Assembly: GCA_963969365.1 (NCBI GenBank)
Contig: OZ017755.1
Location: 2,046,001 to 2,110,000, forward strand
DNA length: 64,000 bases
Source of the DNA: Asterochloris sp. CNOR1
Lineage: Eukaryota > Chlorophyta > Trebouxiophyceae > Trebouxiales > Trebouxiaceae
Direction of reading: 5' to 3'
The number at the start of each line of letters is the position of its first letter. The first letter of the stretch is position 1. The translations under genes were made by a program, and so were the position numbers. Positions 23,668-35,700 of the stretch are shown here, piece by piece. The notes under the pieces are model-generated. The model ran no database searches. It saw only the letters and a program-made list of their open reading frames with translations, and had not been told where the DNA came from.

Positions 23668-24369
23668 CCCCCAGGCGAGTAGACCTAATTGGGTGCCTGC
23701 AGCAAGGCTCAGCAGATATCAATTTGGGGGTGGTTATCCATGCAGGCGGCCTGTGCACGCCTGCAAACCTGCTGCTATGTTGACAAAGGTTTCCAATGTG
23801 GGCTGAAGGCCTGACCACCTCAGGCTACTGGTCGAGACTCACTGTGAGCCTGGCAAGCCATCATGCGTGGCCTGTGCAGCCTTCGGGCCAAGCCGAAGCC
23901 AAGGCCGGCACCATTCGTGAACATCGGCTGCTTGAAGACGCGCGTTGCTGCCAGCCAGTGTTACGGGTAGGCGACACATCCCTCAATGACAGGCAAGGCG
24001 GAGGGACTCCTCAGTCGCGTTTGGCCATCGCAAGGCCAGTGCCCCGAATTCCTCACCTGCGGCCGTGCTCTGTGGGTGCTGCACTGTGTGCGGCCACAGG
24101 CTGGGCTGCTGCAGGGCCCGCCTGATCTCGTCTCGCTGGTTGCTAAGTCCTCCTCTCAGCGCAGACACCTGCTTCTTGTGTCGCTTCACCTTGCACAACA
24201 GATGACCGCACCGTCTGCTGCTCGATCTTGGAGCACGGCAATGCTGAAAAGTAGAAGAAAAAGGAAAAGAAATAGGGCACTGGAGTACAGTGACTGGACT
24301 GGTGAGCCACAAACCGCCAGGCCTTCAGCTGCAGCACAGACGGCCGTTTGCTCACCTCCGCTGTCTAAG

Positions 24370-27300
24370 ATGGCATTGGGCATGAGACACAATCTTGTGG
24401 CTAGAGCATGTCTCGTGCTTGCCCTCCAGCAAGCCTCTGCAAGGATGATGGGCCTGAGGATCGAGGTGAGCAACTTTGCAAAGGAGATTTCTTGGGTTTG
24501 CTCCCCCAACTGCGCCTTGCTGGCAGCTTTCTCAGCCTAGGTGCTGTGCAGGACCTTGGCAACGTCGTGGTGGAGCCTCAGAGCACGCTGGTCCTGGTTG
24601 AAGGCAGCCCCCTGGAAGAGCAGCTGGATGGGCCAGACGACTTCATGCAGCCCTTTGGCTTCCAGACAGTCGATCTGAGCTGGCGCTCATGGTCAGCGGC
24701 ACACCCGTTGGCGTCCATGATAACACCTCCCTGCCTTTGAGCAGCTTTTGCTGAAGGGGTTTTGTCCTGCCTGCCTTCCCTTCCAAGGGGTCATGTTGGT
24801 CGCCAGGGCTGAGCAGGTTTTTGCTGTGTTGGTGAACTTCCAGGTTAATGTGGTGGCCCGGCAAGACCACTGCGTAGAATCAATCAGGATTTGCTGCGAT
24901 ATGAGATGTGATGGTTTGCGCGCTGAGGCTTTCCTGCTGGGGGCAGGCAGCTGGCAGCAATGGGATCAGTGCACAGCGAGCCCATGTCCACCTTGTCAAG
25001 GGTCCTGACCTTTTGCAGCCAGCCTTCATTGGCAAACTTGTCTTACAGGCATGCCAGTGCTGAAGATGCAGGCGATTGCTGCAGGCAAACCAGTCTCCAG
25101 CCTGAGAGCTGTCTGCTTCCCGCACCCCTTTCAACTGTGCACTTTCGCTTGTGGTGCAGCAGATCAGCTTGGTAGTCAGTGAGCACGCGCAGCTGGCTGT
25201 CACACCCACTCGTCCACTTCTGCAGGATGGACCAGCAGATACCAACCTCGTTGCACATCCCCAAACTCTCTTTGTATGTTGAGGAGCTGTGAGGCCACTC
25301 ACAACCCCATCTGTCATCCTCACATGGCCCTTATGCCTGGCACTGCAGGGTGGCTCAACAGCTGGCAGGGCTGGAGAGACTGATTCAATTAGTTGGCCCC
25401 CTGTGAATGCATGCAAGGCTCCCGTCGTAGGAGCCCGCCATGATGCCCCAGCACAACACCAGATCCACCTGTCCATCTGCTCCTATGGTTGTCCTGACCT
25501 GGTGCTCTCACAAACCTGCAGGGTGGACCAGCAGCTGGCAGCGATGGAGATGCTGGACAACCTGATGCTGACTGGGTGCCCCATGAGCCACCGCCAGACC
25601 CCCTTGACCCTGCAGACGTCCAACCCCACCTTCCTCACGCAGATGACCATCAGCCGTGGCTTGGGGCCCCAGATGTACTCCAAGGTGAAAGGCTGCTTGG
25701 CACACATCTCACCTAGCACGCTGGGGGTAGGCTGCTTGATGTTTTGGCCTCACAGTGTGCTTGCTGCCCCCTCACCTGGCATGTACACTAGACAGAGACA
25801 GGCTGCTCAAAGCAAGCCAGCAGTAGCAGCCAGGACACAGGTATGCTCCCGCAATGTCTACGTGATGGCTGTCTGCTTTCCTGTGAGCAGCTTGCACCTC
25901 TTTTGGGGTTTTGCAACTCTCCTGTCTGCAGAATGTCCCATCAGGTGCAGCTGAGACCCAAAGGGGGTGCTGCCTCCTATACACAGTTGTTGCTGCTCAC
26001 CCACCGGTGGGCCGCCTGCACTTCTCCTGCCTCACCGACCTCATTGCAACTTTGTGTGAGCGTCCCATCTGCTGCCTGCAGGTCTTCGAGTACCCTGCTG
26101 ACTTGTTTGTGGGCGACGAGGACGAGGACGCCTTCAGCACTGCCAGCATCTTTGGAGAAGACGACACAGAGGTTGAAGACGATGCAGACTTTGAAAATGA
26201 CAGATCAACACTTTTTGTTCCGGATGCTGAGGATCAGGCAGCTGTGGACAGCTCACTGGCTGCTGCCATCTTGGGGGCCCTGACGCCCCGTGAGCTTGCC
26301 ACCCTGAACAGCCAAGAAGAGCCTGCCCAGGTCAGCGGCCTCAAAACATGCAGCCACTGTATGCTGCATGCTTTCGTGCTGCATTAAGCTTGCCTGCGAA
26401 ATGCAGTTGCTGGGCTCCCTGTGGCTTGGCCAGTGCATTGATGGCTACACATGGGCTTGCTGCTCTGCACGCTGCTGGGTTGCCTGCTTAGGTTTGCAGC
26501 TGCCAAGCCTCCTTGGTGCTCATGCACTCCACCCTCGTCTGCTCTGCACCTGCACGTGAGCAGCTTGATACGCCTGCTCAGGTCTGCAGCTGCAGAGCTA
26601 CCTTGTTGCTTATGCACCACATCAGCAGCTGTAAACGCTGATGGCGGGCTGTCAGCTCATGGCAGTGGCCCCATAGGACTTGTCTTGCGTGATTCTGCGC
26701 AGTACACCGGCGCAAGCAGCTGCATGCTTGGTGCAGAGTCTCCATGCTACCTGCAGGAACGGATCTTTGGTGCATCCAGCAGAGATTTCACGGCATCAGT
26801 GACCGACCCATCAGACAGCGAATTTGAGTCTGCACAGTGGACCACATACAACCAGCTGGCCACAGGGGACTCTGACCTGGATTGGGGCTTTGTGGTGAGC
26901 TGCTGCATTGCGTCATCTGGCATGACCCAACACAGATGATGATGTTGTGTCTCCAATCGCAGCCAGTTGCTCCTGTGGGCAGTCAGGCGTGTGGTCTGCT
27001 CCCATGGCCTCAGGGACTTGTCCTGAGCCAACAGTCAGGCCAGGAAACCAACAGTGACTTCTCTTGCCCTGCCCTGCCACTCAGCATCGTGCCCAGCAGA
27101 GCTTCTGCAACATTTGCTCCAACTGCAGACCTGGGATGGCCAGCTCAACTGGGGCCTCATCATGTTCACCATGCTGTGCCTGGCCTGTGGATCCGTCTGG
27201 CTCTCCCTGGTGCACTCATGGCGTGCAATCGGTCGTTCTTGCTGGGGCGCCAGGGACAAGAAGTCCAAGGCTCAGTTCATGACAATCAATGACATGAAGC

Positions 27301-27422
27301 AACCCCTTCTGGACAAAAATGACCTCGAGGTTGCAGCCAAGCATGCTGGTGCACAAAACGTTGTGTGTCTCTCATATGAGCCACTCAAGTCTGAGGAGCG
27401 GCCAGCCTATCAGGCCCCCTGA
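24370..27422 (+). CDS. type I membrane protein with acidic lumenal region, unknown
   Basis: Exons seen: 24370-24465 (signal peptide LVARACLVLALQQASA), 24552-24691 (VVVEPQSTLVLVEGSPLEEQ), 25522-25684 (LDNLMLTGCPMSHRQTPLTL), 26082-26330, 26757-26894 and 27129-27422. One or more exons between 24692 and 25521 are unresolved. Exon 26082-26330 is strongly acidic around LFVGDEDEDAF. The last exon holds one membrane segment, LIMFTMLCLACGSVWLSLV, then a basic stretch and a cytosolic tail of about 70 residues with MKQPLLDK, a possible sorting signal. The order signal peptide, lumenal domain, single span, tail suggests a trafficking receptor or surface protein. No family was recognised. Confidence 0.65.
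26455..26640 (+). repeat. diverged direct repeat in the intron before exon 26757-26894
   Basis: A segment reading CTTAGGTTTGCAGCTGCC and then GGTGCTCATGCAC (from 26488) recurs about 90 bases later as CTCAGGTCTGCAGCTGC and GTTGCTTATGCAC (from 26577). Both copies include a CTGCAG acceptor-like site. Confidence 0.55.
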
Positions 27423-27523
27423 TTGTAGATACCTTTTTATGGCGCTAACAAGCTTGGACAGTCAAGATGAATCTCGACCTCTTGTTTATCTCAACTCTGT
27501 ATGTTCAAGCCTTTTGCCCCAGC

Positions 27524-27838
27524 TCAGTCCTCCAGCAGCTGGTCTGCTGGGCCACCCTCTGGTCGGTGAACAGCCCAATACACAAAGATGAACATCTGCA
27601 GCATGAGGCAGGCCAATCTCGGACTGTGCGCATCTGCAGCATGAGGCAGGCCAATCTCGGACTGTGCGCATCTGCAGCAAGCAATGCAGGCATGCAGACC
27701 CACCAGGAGGAGTACGCCAGCAAAGCCAGCCAGGACTATTTTGGCTTTCTGCTGGATTCTCTGATTCTCAGCCTTCCTCTTTCTCCGCTCAGCATTGGTC
27801 TCTCCCTTCTTGCCCACTGCTGCTGCATTGCGAGGCAT
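27524..27838 (-). CDS. 68-aa single-pass membrane protein, unknown
   Basis: Exons 27838-27704 and 27595-27524 join in phase 0. The N-terminal half is basic (MPRNAAAVGKKGETNAERRK and onward), followed by one membrane segment, IVLAGFAGVLLL joined to MFIFVYWAV, exactly split by the intron. The C-terminus is acidic (QLLED). A positively charged N-terminus with a C-terminal span fits a tail-anchored or small ER protein. It faces the type I protein gene tail to tail, with about 100 bases between stops. The intron is filled by the 38-bp repeats listed next. Confidence 0.7.
   Translation of the reverse strand: MPRNAAAVGKKGETNAERRKRKAENQRIQQKAKIVLAGFAGVLLLVGLHACIACCRCAQSEIGLPHAADAHSPRLACLMLQMFIFVYWAVHRPEGGPADQLLED
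27593..27690 (-). repeat. 38-bp tandem repeat, about 2.4 copies, spanning a splice acceptor
   Basis: Units at 27593-27630 and 27631-27668 are identical, with a partial third to about 27680. Read on the minus strand each unit carries GCTGCAG|ATG, the same acceptor and first codon used by exon 27595-27524, so the intron holds perfect decoy copies of its own 3' splice site. Confidence 0.9.
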
Positions 27839-28645
27839 GTACACTTGGATTCAAGAACTGACACCAGCCTGCTATGTTTTGCTGCATCAAGGTGACTCTC
27901 AGATTGGTTTGCTTCAGAGAGACAGAGAGAGCTACCTCCTCTTGCCATCTCCTGGGTCCAAGGCTCTGATCAAGGCCTTGAGTGCGAGGTCGATCTCCTG
28001 AGCCTCAGCAACGACTCCAGGCCTGCCTCGGCAGGGCAGGCAGCAGAGAGCTTCTGATTGCTCTGGGCCCAGTGTTGGTGGCAAGCTATTCTGTCTTTCG
28101 CCGATTTGGTGAGCTGAAGATGAGCTAGGAGCCGAGTGTGCAAGGGACTGGGTAACTCTCACTGTTTGTACAGAAATGTACAAAACCAATTGGTGCAAAT
28201 GAGGATCGTCTAGCCTGATAGTACATTGCAGAATACAGTGCATGCAGTTGAATGCAGCGTCCTATTGCTTGTCATCAGCATCATCTTCAATTGGCCGCAT
28301 CATATGCGATGATTGAAATCTCGTCAAGCTGGAAGCTAAGCTGTCTGTCATTACTCTGTCAAATACTCCAGGATGTCGGCACAGGGAGACAGCTAGGCAC
28401 AGCCTGTCTTGCCTCAAGAGGCCAAACATGACAGGAGTGCTCATTGTTGAAGAGATGACTATGCTGCTATGGCAGCATGTTTTGCATTACCTCTGTACAT
28501 CGAAGAGACCTTGGACTGCAGAGGAATCAATTTTTGCAAGAAAGCAAGAATTCTCCACCCAAATTCCAATTTCGCTCATCAGATACATCCAAGCATCTGC
28601 TCAAGCCTTGTCAGCCAGATCCCCGGGCAGCCTCGCACTTTGAGC
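27839..28645. other. divergent intergenic region
   Basis: This region separates the start of the small minus-strand gene from the start of the plus-strand gene at 28646, so it should hold two promoters. A minus-strand frame ending at 27932 (AEAQEIDLALKALIRALDPG) looks mildly protein-like, but no splice partners were found. Confidence 0.4.
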
Positions 28646-31600
28646 ATGGCACCCAAGAGGAGAGCTCCCAAGAAGTCGGATATCGCCTCACAGAGGGCTG
28701 TGTTCCTCAGGTGAGGAGGAGAAGTACTGACGCCCAGCTCCAGCAGGAGCTGCATCAGTGCTTGGAGCTGCAGCTGCAGCTGCAGCACGCTGCGCTGTCG
28801 CATGCACCAACGTTTGAGCGCCCTGCGTTGCAGCTTCGTCCAATGGCTGGTGGATGAGGGCAGCCTGCTGGCGCAGCACTGTGCTGCCAACCAGGACAAT
28901 CCCTGGTTTCGCATGAAGGACAGGCTGCGCAGGCCAGTGCACACAGTGGCTTTGATCAGCACCACCTGGCTGTTCGAGCGCCTGTGCTCCTGGCGCTACA
29001 TGCAACAGCTGCAGTCCCTCAGTGAGCAGGAGCAGCAGGGCTCAGTCGGGGAAGCAGACTCGGCAGTGACCGAGGCCCCGGCAGCAGCAGCTTCGGCCAC
29101 CCCGGTCCTCGAAGCAGCCTGGTACGCCATGCCTAGCGGAGAGAGGAAGAGCTTCACGCTTTTCATCAGGTACGAGATGGCAGGACCGGTCTGCCGTTAC
29201 CGCCTGGGGCTATGCATTCTCTGTGCAAAGCTGCAGATCTGTCACAACCTGGGCTGCAGAATGCTGTGCATTGTCTAGATGTTCAGCCCTGCAGTAGGCT
29301 CTAGGGTTCAAGTGTAGCCTTTAGCTGGCCGCTCCATTGCCTGCCACCTTCTTCTACTCACTCCCTCCGTAAGCTCCTGAGCCTGCCTGCGTAGCAACGC
29401 AGATTGCAAGGAATGATTCCTGCTGCAGGCATTACCTTCTGAAGCGCATGGGCGACAGCAAGCGTATCAAGGGGCAGGACCACCCCTCTGGCAGCAGCGA
29501 GTACTATCTGATGGTCCCTGGAGGCATCCAGACATTGAAGGATGCGCTGGTGGACATTAATGTCAATGGTGAGCTGCTGATATGCTGTGTGGCCGCCCAC
29601 CATGCAGTTGCCAGCAGTACTGGGACTGAACAGATCAAGGAGGCTCATGCATTGCTGCTGTCCTCAGCTTTACTCAATTCTTGGTGGCAGCAGCATGCCT
29701 ATGTGCTGCCATGCTGGCCCCTGCCCTGAACACCCTGGCATTCACTTGCCATGATGGGCATGTGCTGATGACCTGTACGAAACTCTGTTGGCATCAGGCC
29801 CTGAAGGTAGTTACAACAAATGCTGGCTCCGATCCCCTTTGCACACATATTTTGCAGCAGTTTCACAGGGGAGCACGACAAGGGCCACCATTTCACAGAC
29901 CGTTTCAGCCCTGCTAACCCCCGAAGCAGGCTAACCTGGACTCAGCCCTGACAATCTCTGCTCCCAACTTGTGCAGGCCGGACTTGCTGCCGTTGCTGCA
30001 GGAGCCCGGGCTAGCCCATGCCCTGACCACTCCTGCACCCCACTGTGTGCAGGCCTGACTCCCCGGCGCTACCCCACCTCTTACCATGGCTACCACAACC
30101 TCAGTAACGGCAGCGAGCAGACGGGCATGCTGAAGCTGCGGCCAATGGACTCTCCAGAACGGTCCCCCACTCCAGGCAGCACCTCGCCGGTGGAAGGTAC
30201 CAATCTGGAGGTGGGGGAGGCCACCAACCTTGCGATGGGGAACATGCCAGAGGTGGCCACTGAGACCAGGGAGCAGGACGAGACCCCAGAGCCAGACTAC
30301 ATGCCTCAGCCACGGCCGGATCACAAGGCGGAGCTAGAGCCAGACTATAGCCCACCCCTCAGGTAGGAGACCTGTAAGGGGCTGCAACTCCGTTGCCAAG
30401 AGCACCAATTGTGACGTCAGACCACGCCCTCCCCATCTAAGGCGGTTGCCTTGCCCTAGGCTTCTCAGTACAAACTCTGGAACCACTTGCACCCCTATTC
30501 TCTGTGACACCTGCCTTGGGTCAGTAGGGGTGCCAGCATAGCCCTGGTTGCACCCAGCATGCTGCAGCAGTTTGTGACAGCCCACCATTTGCGAGACGCC
30601 AGACCCCGATTCACCAGTCCCGTGCGGTGAGTTCGTGGGCGGCATCGGGCTGCTGGACGCTGACAGAACAGACGCTGACACAAACGCCAGAAACAGGAGA
30701 GATCCCTCAGTCTGGTATGCCAGCGGCATCAGCACAGCACAGCATAGCCTGCCTCAAACACTCACCTGTCCACCAATAGCATTGTCCTTAGCAAGCATAC
30801 ATGTGACAGCCAGCCATCTTGCCACAGAACTTGCTGGTCTTGCAGCTGCCCCGCACAGTGCCTTAGGCGTCACCCTCCATCAGCCATCCCTTCACAGCCC
30901 TTGTGCAGCCACTCATCCCCTCTCAGCCATGGCACCACTTCAGTCTTAAGCCAGTCCAGCACCCACAGCGCTGTCAGGCGGCGAAGGAACTGAGCGCAGC
31001 CCCCTCAAAGCTGCACAACCACATGGCAGTACACACTGTACTGCAGGCCTGTTCTTTTGACGTTATGGGGCCTGAGACTCACTGCGGCCCCTGCAGCCCA
31101 GCTGTCAAGGGAATGCCCACTGAGAGTGGCAGGGGCCAGCCACCCCTCATAGCTGTTGTGCATCTGCACAGCCGTCATGGCAGCACTCTTGTGCGTGCAG
31201 GTTCGCTGTCAAGGGGATGCGCACCGGGGGTGGCAGGAGGCAGCCTGAGGCGCTGGACGTCCTGGCAGAGGCTGCACAGGAGGCTTCGGTGAGTGCACCC
31301 CAGGGCGCAGGACCGGTGGCCACTGCGGCAGCGTTTGCGGCAGCTCTGGGGCAGTACGGCGCGCTGCCTGGCGGGCTGCCAATGCTGGGGTGGGCTTCGC
31401 AGGTGAATGCATCATTACACGTAGCTGTTGCCCACCGGTGCACCAGATGTTGAAAGTGCGTCATGCATCACTGTGCTTCTGGCACCCTGTGCCAGTGGCA
31501 GCCTTGAGTTTCTGCTTGCATTGACATCTTGATGTGCAATCGCCCACCTCTACACAGCCCTCCCTCCCTGCTCGTATTCTGTCTTTGCAGAGCTCTGCAT

Positions 31601-32500
31601 AACAACTTTGCACCAGCTTGTTGGCTTCATGCACCAATTCACCTCTGCCCAGCACATGAGGCTTGTGTATTTGCTACGGTTGCAGGGGGGGCAGATTGCT
31701 GCAGCAGGCATGGGCATGCCCCAGCTGGCCTTCTACCCCAACTTCCAGATGCCGGCAGGCATGGCCGCCTACACAGCGCCCACCATCTCTGGCATGGACA
31801 CAATGGGCGGCGTGGCTATAGGCAGCATGCCGATGGGCAGCATGCCAATGGGCAACATGGGGATAGCCGGCTTGGCGCCAGCAGCAGGGGGACAGTTCGC
31901 TGCACAGGCCATGCAGGTCAGTCCCTGCCAGACACCCTGACATATCTGGCCTGCTGAAATCTTGCACAGTGCTGTCTGGCCTGTGACCTGTGCTCCCTAA
32001 GCACAGTTGTTATCGACTCCCAAAGTCCTGTTTCGCAGGTGCCCATGTTCTGCCAGGGTACATTGCCAGGGGCTGCCATGGCTCAAAACATGATGATGCA
32101 GCTGGGCTGGGGCGCCAGCGTCATGCCAGCCCAACCAGTCAGCATGGTGCCCACAGCTTCTGCCATGCCAGAGGTTTCCCAGGCTGCTGAGTTCAAGCCA
32201 ATGGTGCCCACTCAGGCGCTGGCAGCAGCAGGGTCAGGGGCACAGGCCGGGGTTGACGCAACAGCAGCAGCATCCAGTGCAGGGGTGAGACTAGTGGCTG
32301 GCCCGGGCGTGAGCAGCATGCCAGCCTCTGGCAGTGCATCAGCACCACCAGCAGCCAGTGCTGAAAGGTCCCAGGCTGTGCAGCAGGCTGCAGCTCTGGC
32401 CAGGAGTGCCGGCCCCTCCAGCACCAAGGCTCCTGGCAGTGCAACTCCGCGCTCCCCTTTGATGGCGCTGCCAGCCAATCAAGCCCTGCCGGTTGCCTGA
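28646..32500 (+). CDS. Ala/Met/Pro-rich protein with conserved-looking N-terminal region, unknown
   Basis: Exons: 28646-28710 (MAPKRRAPKKSDIASQRAVF, basic, nuclear-signal-like), about 28786-29169, 29429-29568, 30053-30362, 31201-31402, 31686-31916, 32039-32500. Phases agree throughout except that the second acceptor is ambiguous within a CTGCAG run. The N-terminal third is folded-looking: CSFVQWLVDEGSLLAQHC, NPWFRMKDRLRRP, WYAMPSGERKSFTLFIR, HYLLKRMGDSKRIKG, EYYLMVPGGIQTL. The remainder is low complexity, with a GSMPMGSMPMGN repeat near 31825-31855 and an Ala/Ser/Pro tail. The layout, a compact N-terminal domain plus a long disordered tail, suggests a nuclear regulator or RNA-associated protein; no named family was recognised. 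Confidence 0.65.
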
Positions 32501-32728
32501 GGCGCGGCCGCATGCCGCCAGTGTTTTTGTTCTTGACGATATGTGCAGGTGGTCATGTTGCCGCACACCTGCTAGAGTGTTCCCTGCTTTCAGCCAGAAG
32601 TTGATCATTTGATGGTTGCTGACCACAAACAGATGCCCACAGACTGTGCCGCACTTGTAGCATTAATGCTAATACTCAAATATTTGAGTAAATCAAAGGT
32701 GTTGTCTTGGTGGTGTCACAGTTGGTGG

Positions 32729-35700
32729 TCAAAACCAGAAGACCTCCTCACTCAGATCACTGTGATGGGCAGCAATGACTCCAGGCTCAATGGGCAGTGG
32801 CGGCTCCAAAGCTTTGAGACCTGACACCTTCTGTCCGAGCAGGGGACTGGTGGGCCTAGTGACGTGATGTCGCCAAGTGCTCCCATCAAATTTCTGGAGC
32901 ACCTGCAAGAGACATGGCTCCATGTTGGGCTCCATGCAGCAGCACCTCCACTGAGCAGCATTCGCAGATAGCTCATGGCACCTGCACTGCGTACTGTTGC
33001 CGGTCCCGCACTTTCGCCATGCGTTCTGTGTGCTTTCTTTGGGAAAGGTAGGTTGCCACTTCCAGCTGCAGCCTGGCATTGGTTTCCAGGGTCCTGCAGC
33101 AGGCCCCACCGCTCAGGCAGCCCAGCATCTGAGCTGGCAAGCAGACTGCTAATGCAAGCGTGCATGCACAGAAATGATGCAGCACAATTAGTCTTGATGC
33201 TAGATTGGGCCAGTGAGGCCGTGCGTGCTGCTTTTAATGTTGTTCATGCAGCTTGAGTCTGCCAGCTTTGGTGCACTGTAGACAGCAAGCATGCTCCCTT
33301 GACACAAGCAGGTGCACAAAGTACTATACCTGGCCCAAGCAGCCTGCCGCGTGGGGCTGACGCTGCCCTCCCTGTCGCCCTCCCCTGCCCCTGTCAGATA
33401 CTGCATTATAGCGCCATCTGGCAGGCTGCGCCGCAGGTGATCAGCGTCCTGTGTCTCGATGAGGGAGCGCATGGAGGCACGAGTATCGGGCCTGCAGGTA
33501 GCCGTGTCTGCTATTGCAGGGCTTGTTTGGTGCCCTGCCTTGAGGTGCATGGGCACGTATCAGGAGGTGCAGCGCAGTCAGTGCCCTGACAGGTTGCGGC
33601 ACAAGCAATGCCCACAGGCCAGCTCGTCACAGGCGCGTGAGGCACCCAATAGAAGGTGCCTCCCTGAGGTCTGCCTTGGATCTGCTGCCCTGGATTAGCC
33701 AGATGCTGCTGCCAGGTGCAGGCTAGCGCAAGTCACAACCCAACAATCCGGAGGCGCAAACCCTGACATGGTCCTGAAAATCCTGCTGCCTCAGCAGCAT
33801 ACAAAGCCAGTGTTCACGACATTGCTCAAGCTGCCAGGTGCAGCACTTCCCCAGCCCCATGTCCAGCATAATCCCAAGCACCCAGCAGCAAGTGCACCCC
33901 CTGAGGTCTGCAGCAGGGTTCTGCTGGTGCACAGCAGCCAGACACTTCATGAGGTGCAGCACTCCCAGGAGCCACTGTCCAGCACACAGTCAAGGCAGCC
34001 TGGCAGCAGCCCCCCAGGAAGTGCATCTAGGTCTTGCTGGCGCACAGCAGAGGAGCGCTGCCTGCACCACTTGTGATGCAGCGCCGTACCAGGCCGCATG
34101 TCCAGCACACATCCCAGCACCCACCAGAAGGTGCACCCCCTGAGGTCTGCATCAGGGTCCTGCTGGCGCATGGCAGCCAGGCGCTGCTCCCGCCGCTCCT
34201 GCCAGGCCTGGGAACGCTCCACAAAGCCGATGTCTCCCCATCCCTCGCTGTACAGTGGGTGGTGGTGCAGGCGGGGGGCAAAGGTGCAGGACTGCGGGAA
34301 AGGCAGCGCCACGACTCAGCCAAGGCGCATTGCCATGCACGCAAGCCATGTCTAAAAAAAGCAGGTGGCAAGCTTTGGCATGCTGGTCAGTGCACACATC
34401 GCAGTCCATTGCTAAGTCACATGAAGAGGAGCTTGCAGGGCGCTTATGGCAAACACCCAGCTCCCTGGGGCTGTGCCAGCAGGGCAAACGCAAGGCGTGG
34501 TCCAGGGCACTCACAGCAGTCTCTGCTCCTCTGCGATGTCTGGGGTGCAGCATTACACTGCCTGTGCAGCACAAAACTGATGGGAACTTGATGGGCATTC
34601 AACAACCAAAGAGCTTCCGCATTCATGTACCATTATGGGTGCAGTCATGCACCACCAGTCCAGCCAACACTAGCGCAACCCACCCACAATATGAGCAGGG
34701 GGCATGTGAGCACTTGAGCCAGACTCCCTCCTTAACTAATCTGAGCGCTGTATGCACATCCTCAGCGGCTGAGACTGCACCAAAGACCACCCACTACTCA
34801 ATGACAGCTCCCTCTCTTCTGCACCGAATGCAGCACCGCAGCTCCCCAGCTCTTGTGCTAGTACTTGGTAGGCCCGCACGGCTTGCTTACTCTGTCCTGA
34901 GCTGGGCTGAGCGCTGCCTCACATCACCAGAGCTGCACCAACACTGGCAGGGCCCTGGAAGGCACTCACAGCATACTTCTGCCTCTGTGTTCGCTACACC
35001 CCAACGGCCTCGAAAACACCCCAATGCGCACACCTTTCCCCCCTGCCCCCCACCGGCACTCACAGCTAGTTCTCTCTCTTCTAGGCTGAGCTGACCACTG
35101 CGGTCTCCCTGCCGCCGGCTGCGCAGCAGGTCTGTCCCCTGCCGATACATCCAGTGCAGGCGGTCCTCGTCAGGGAACCCTGAACCCTCAACGCCACTGC
35201 CCTGGCGCTGGTAAGCCTGTGGGCACCATCTGGCTGCCGTCAGTGGATACTCAACAGACACCTCATGCTAGTGCCTGTCCCTGCATGCTGATGTTTAGTT
35301 CTTGCCATGCTGACTGGATCCTGTGCCTTGGCTCTGTTGCTGGCGCCCTGACAGACCAGCGCCGAGCCATGCAATGGCCCTGAGTAACTCCTGCCTCGCC
35401 GCTTTTAGGCCTGCAGCGTGTGATCAGATGCCTGAGGCCAACACTGGCTGCTTTACATGTGCCAGCCCTCACTACTATTGCCCCAGACCTGCAAGCAGGA
35501 CACATTGCTTGAACAAGGCCTTCCTGCGCAGTACATAAGCTGCTGCCCTGATACTGGTTGGCAAGCAGATGAGAGACAGAAGCAACCCTTCCTGCCCAGC
35601 AGCGGTGGGCCCTCCCTGGCCACTACTTTCCTTGCCCAAGCCTGAGCCATGCTGAGAAGGCAGGTCCAGTGCTGCTTGCTGTGAATGCACCAGCAGTTAA

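Noticed and set aside
27593-27690. Possible CRISPR-like array
   Set aside because: Units are directly abutting with no spacers, contain coding/splice sequence and lie in a eukaryotic intron.
27932-28243. Minus-strand 103-codon frame
   Set aside because: Only its last 20 residues look protein-like, composition is otherwise random and no neighbouring exon supports it.
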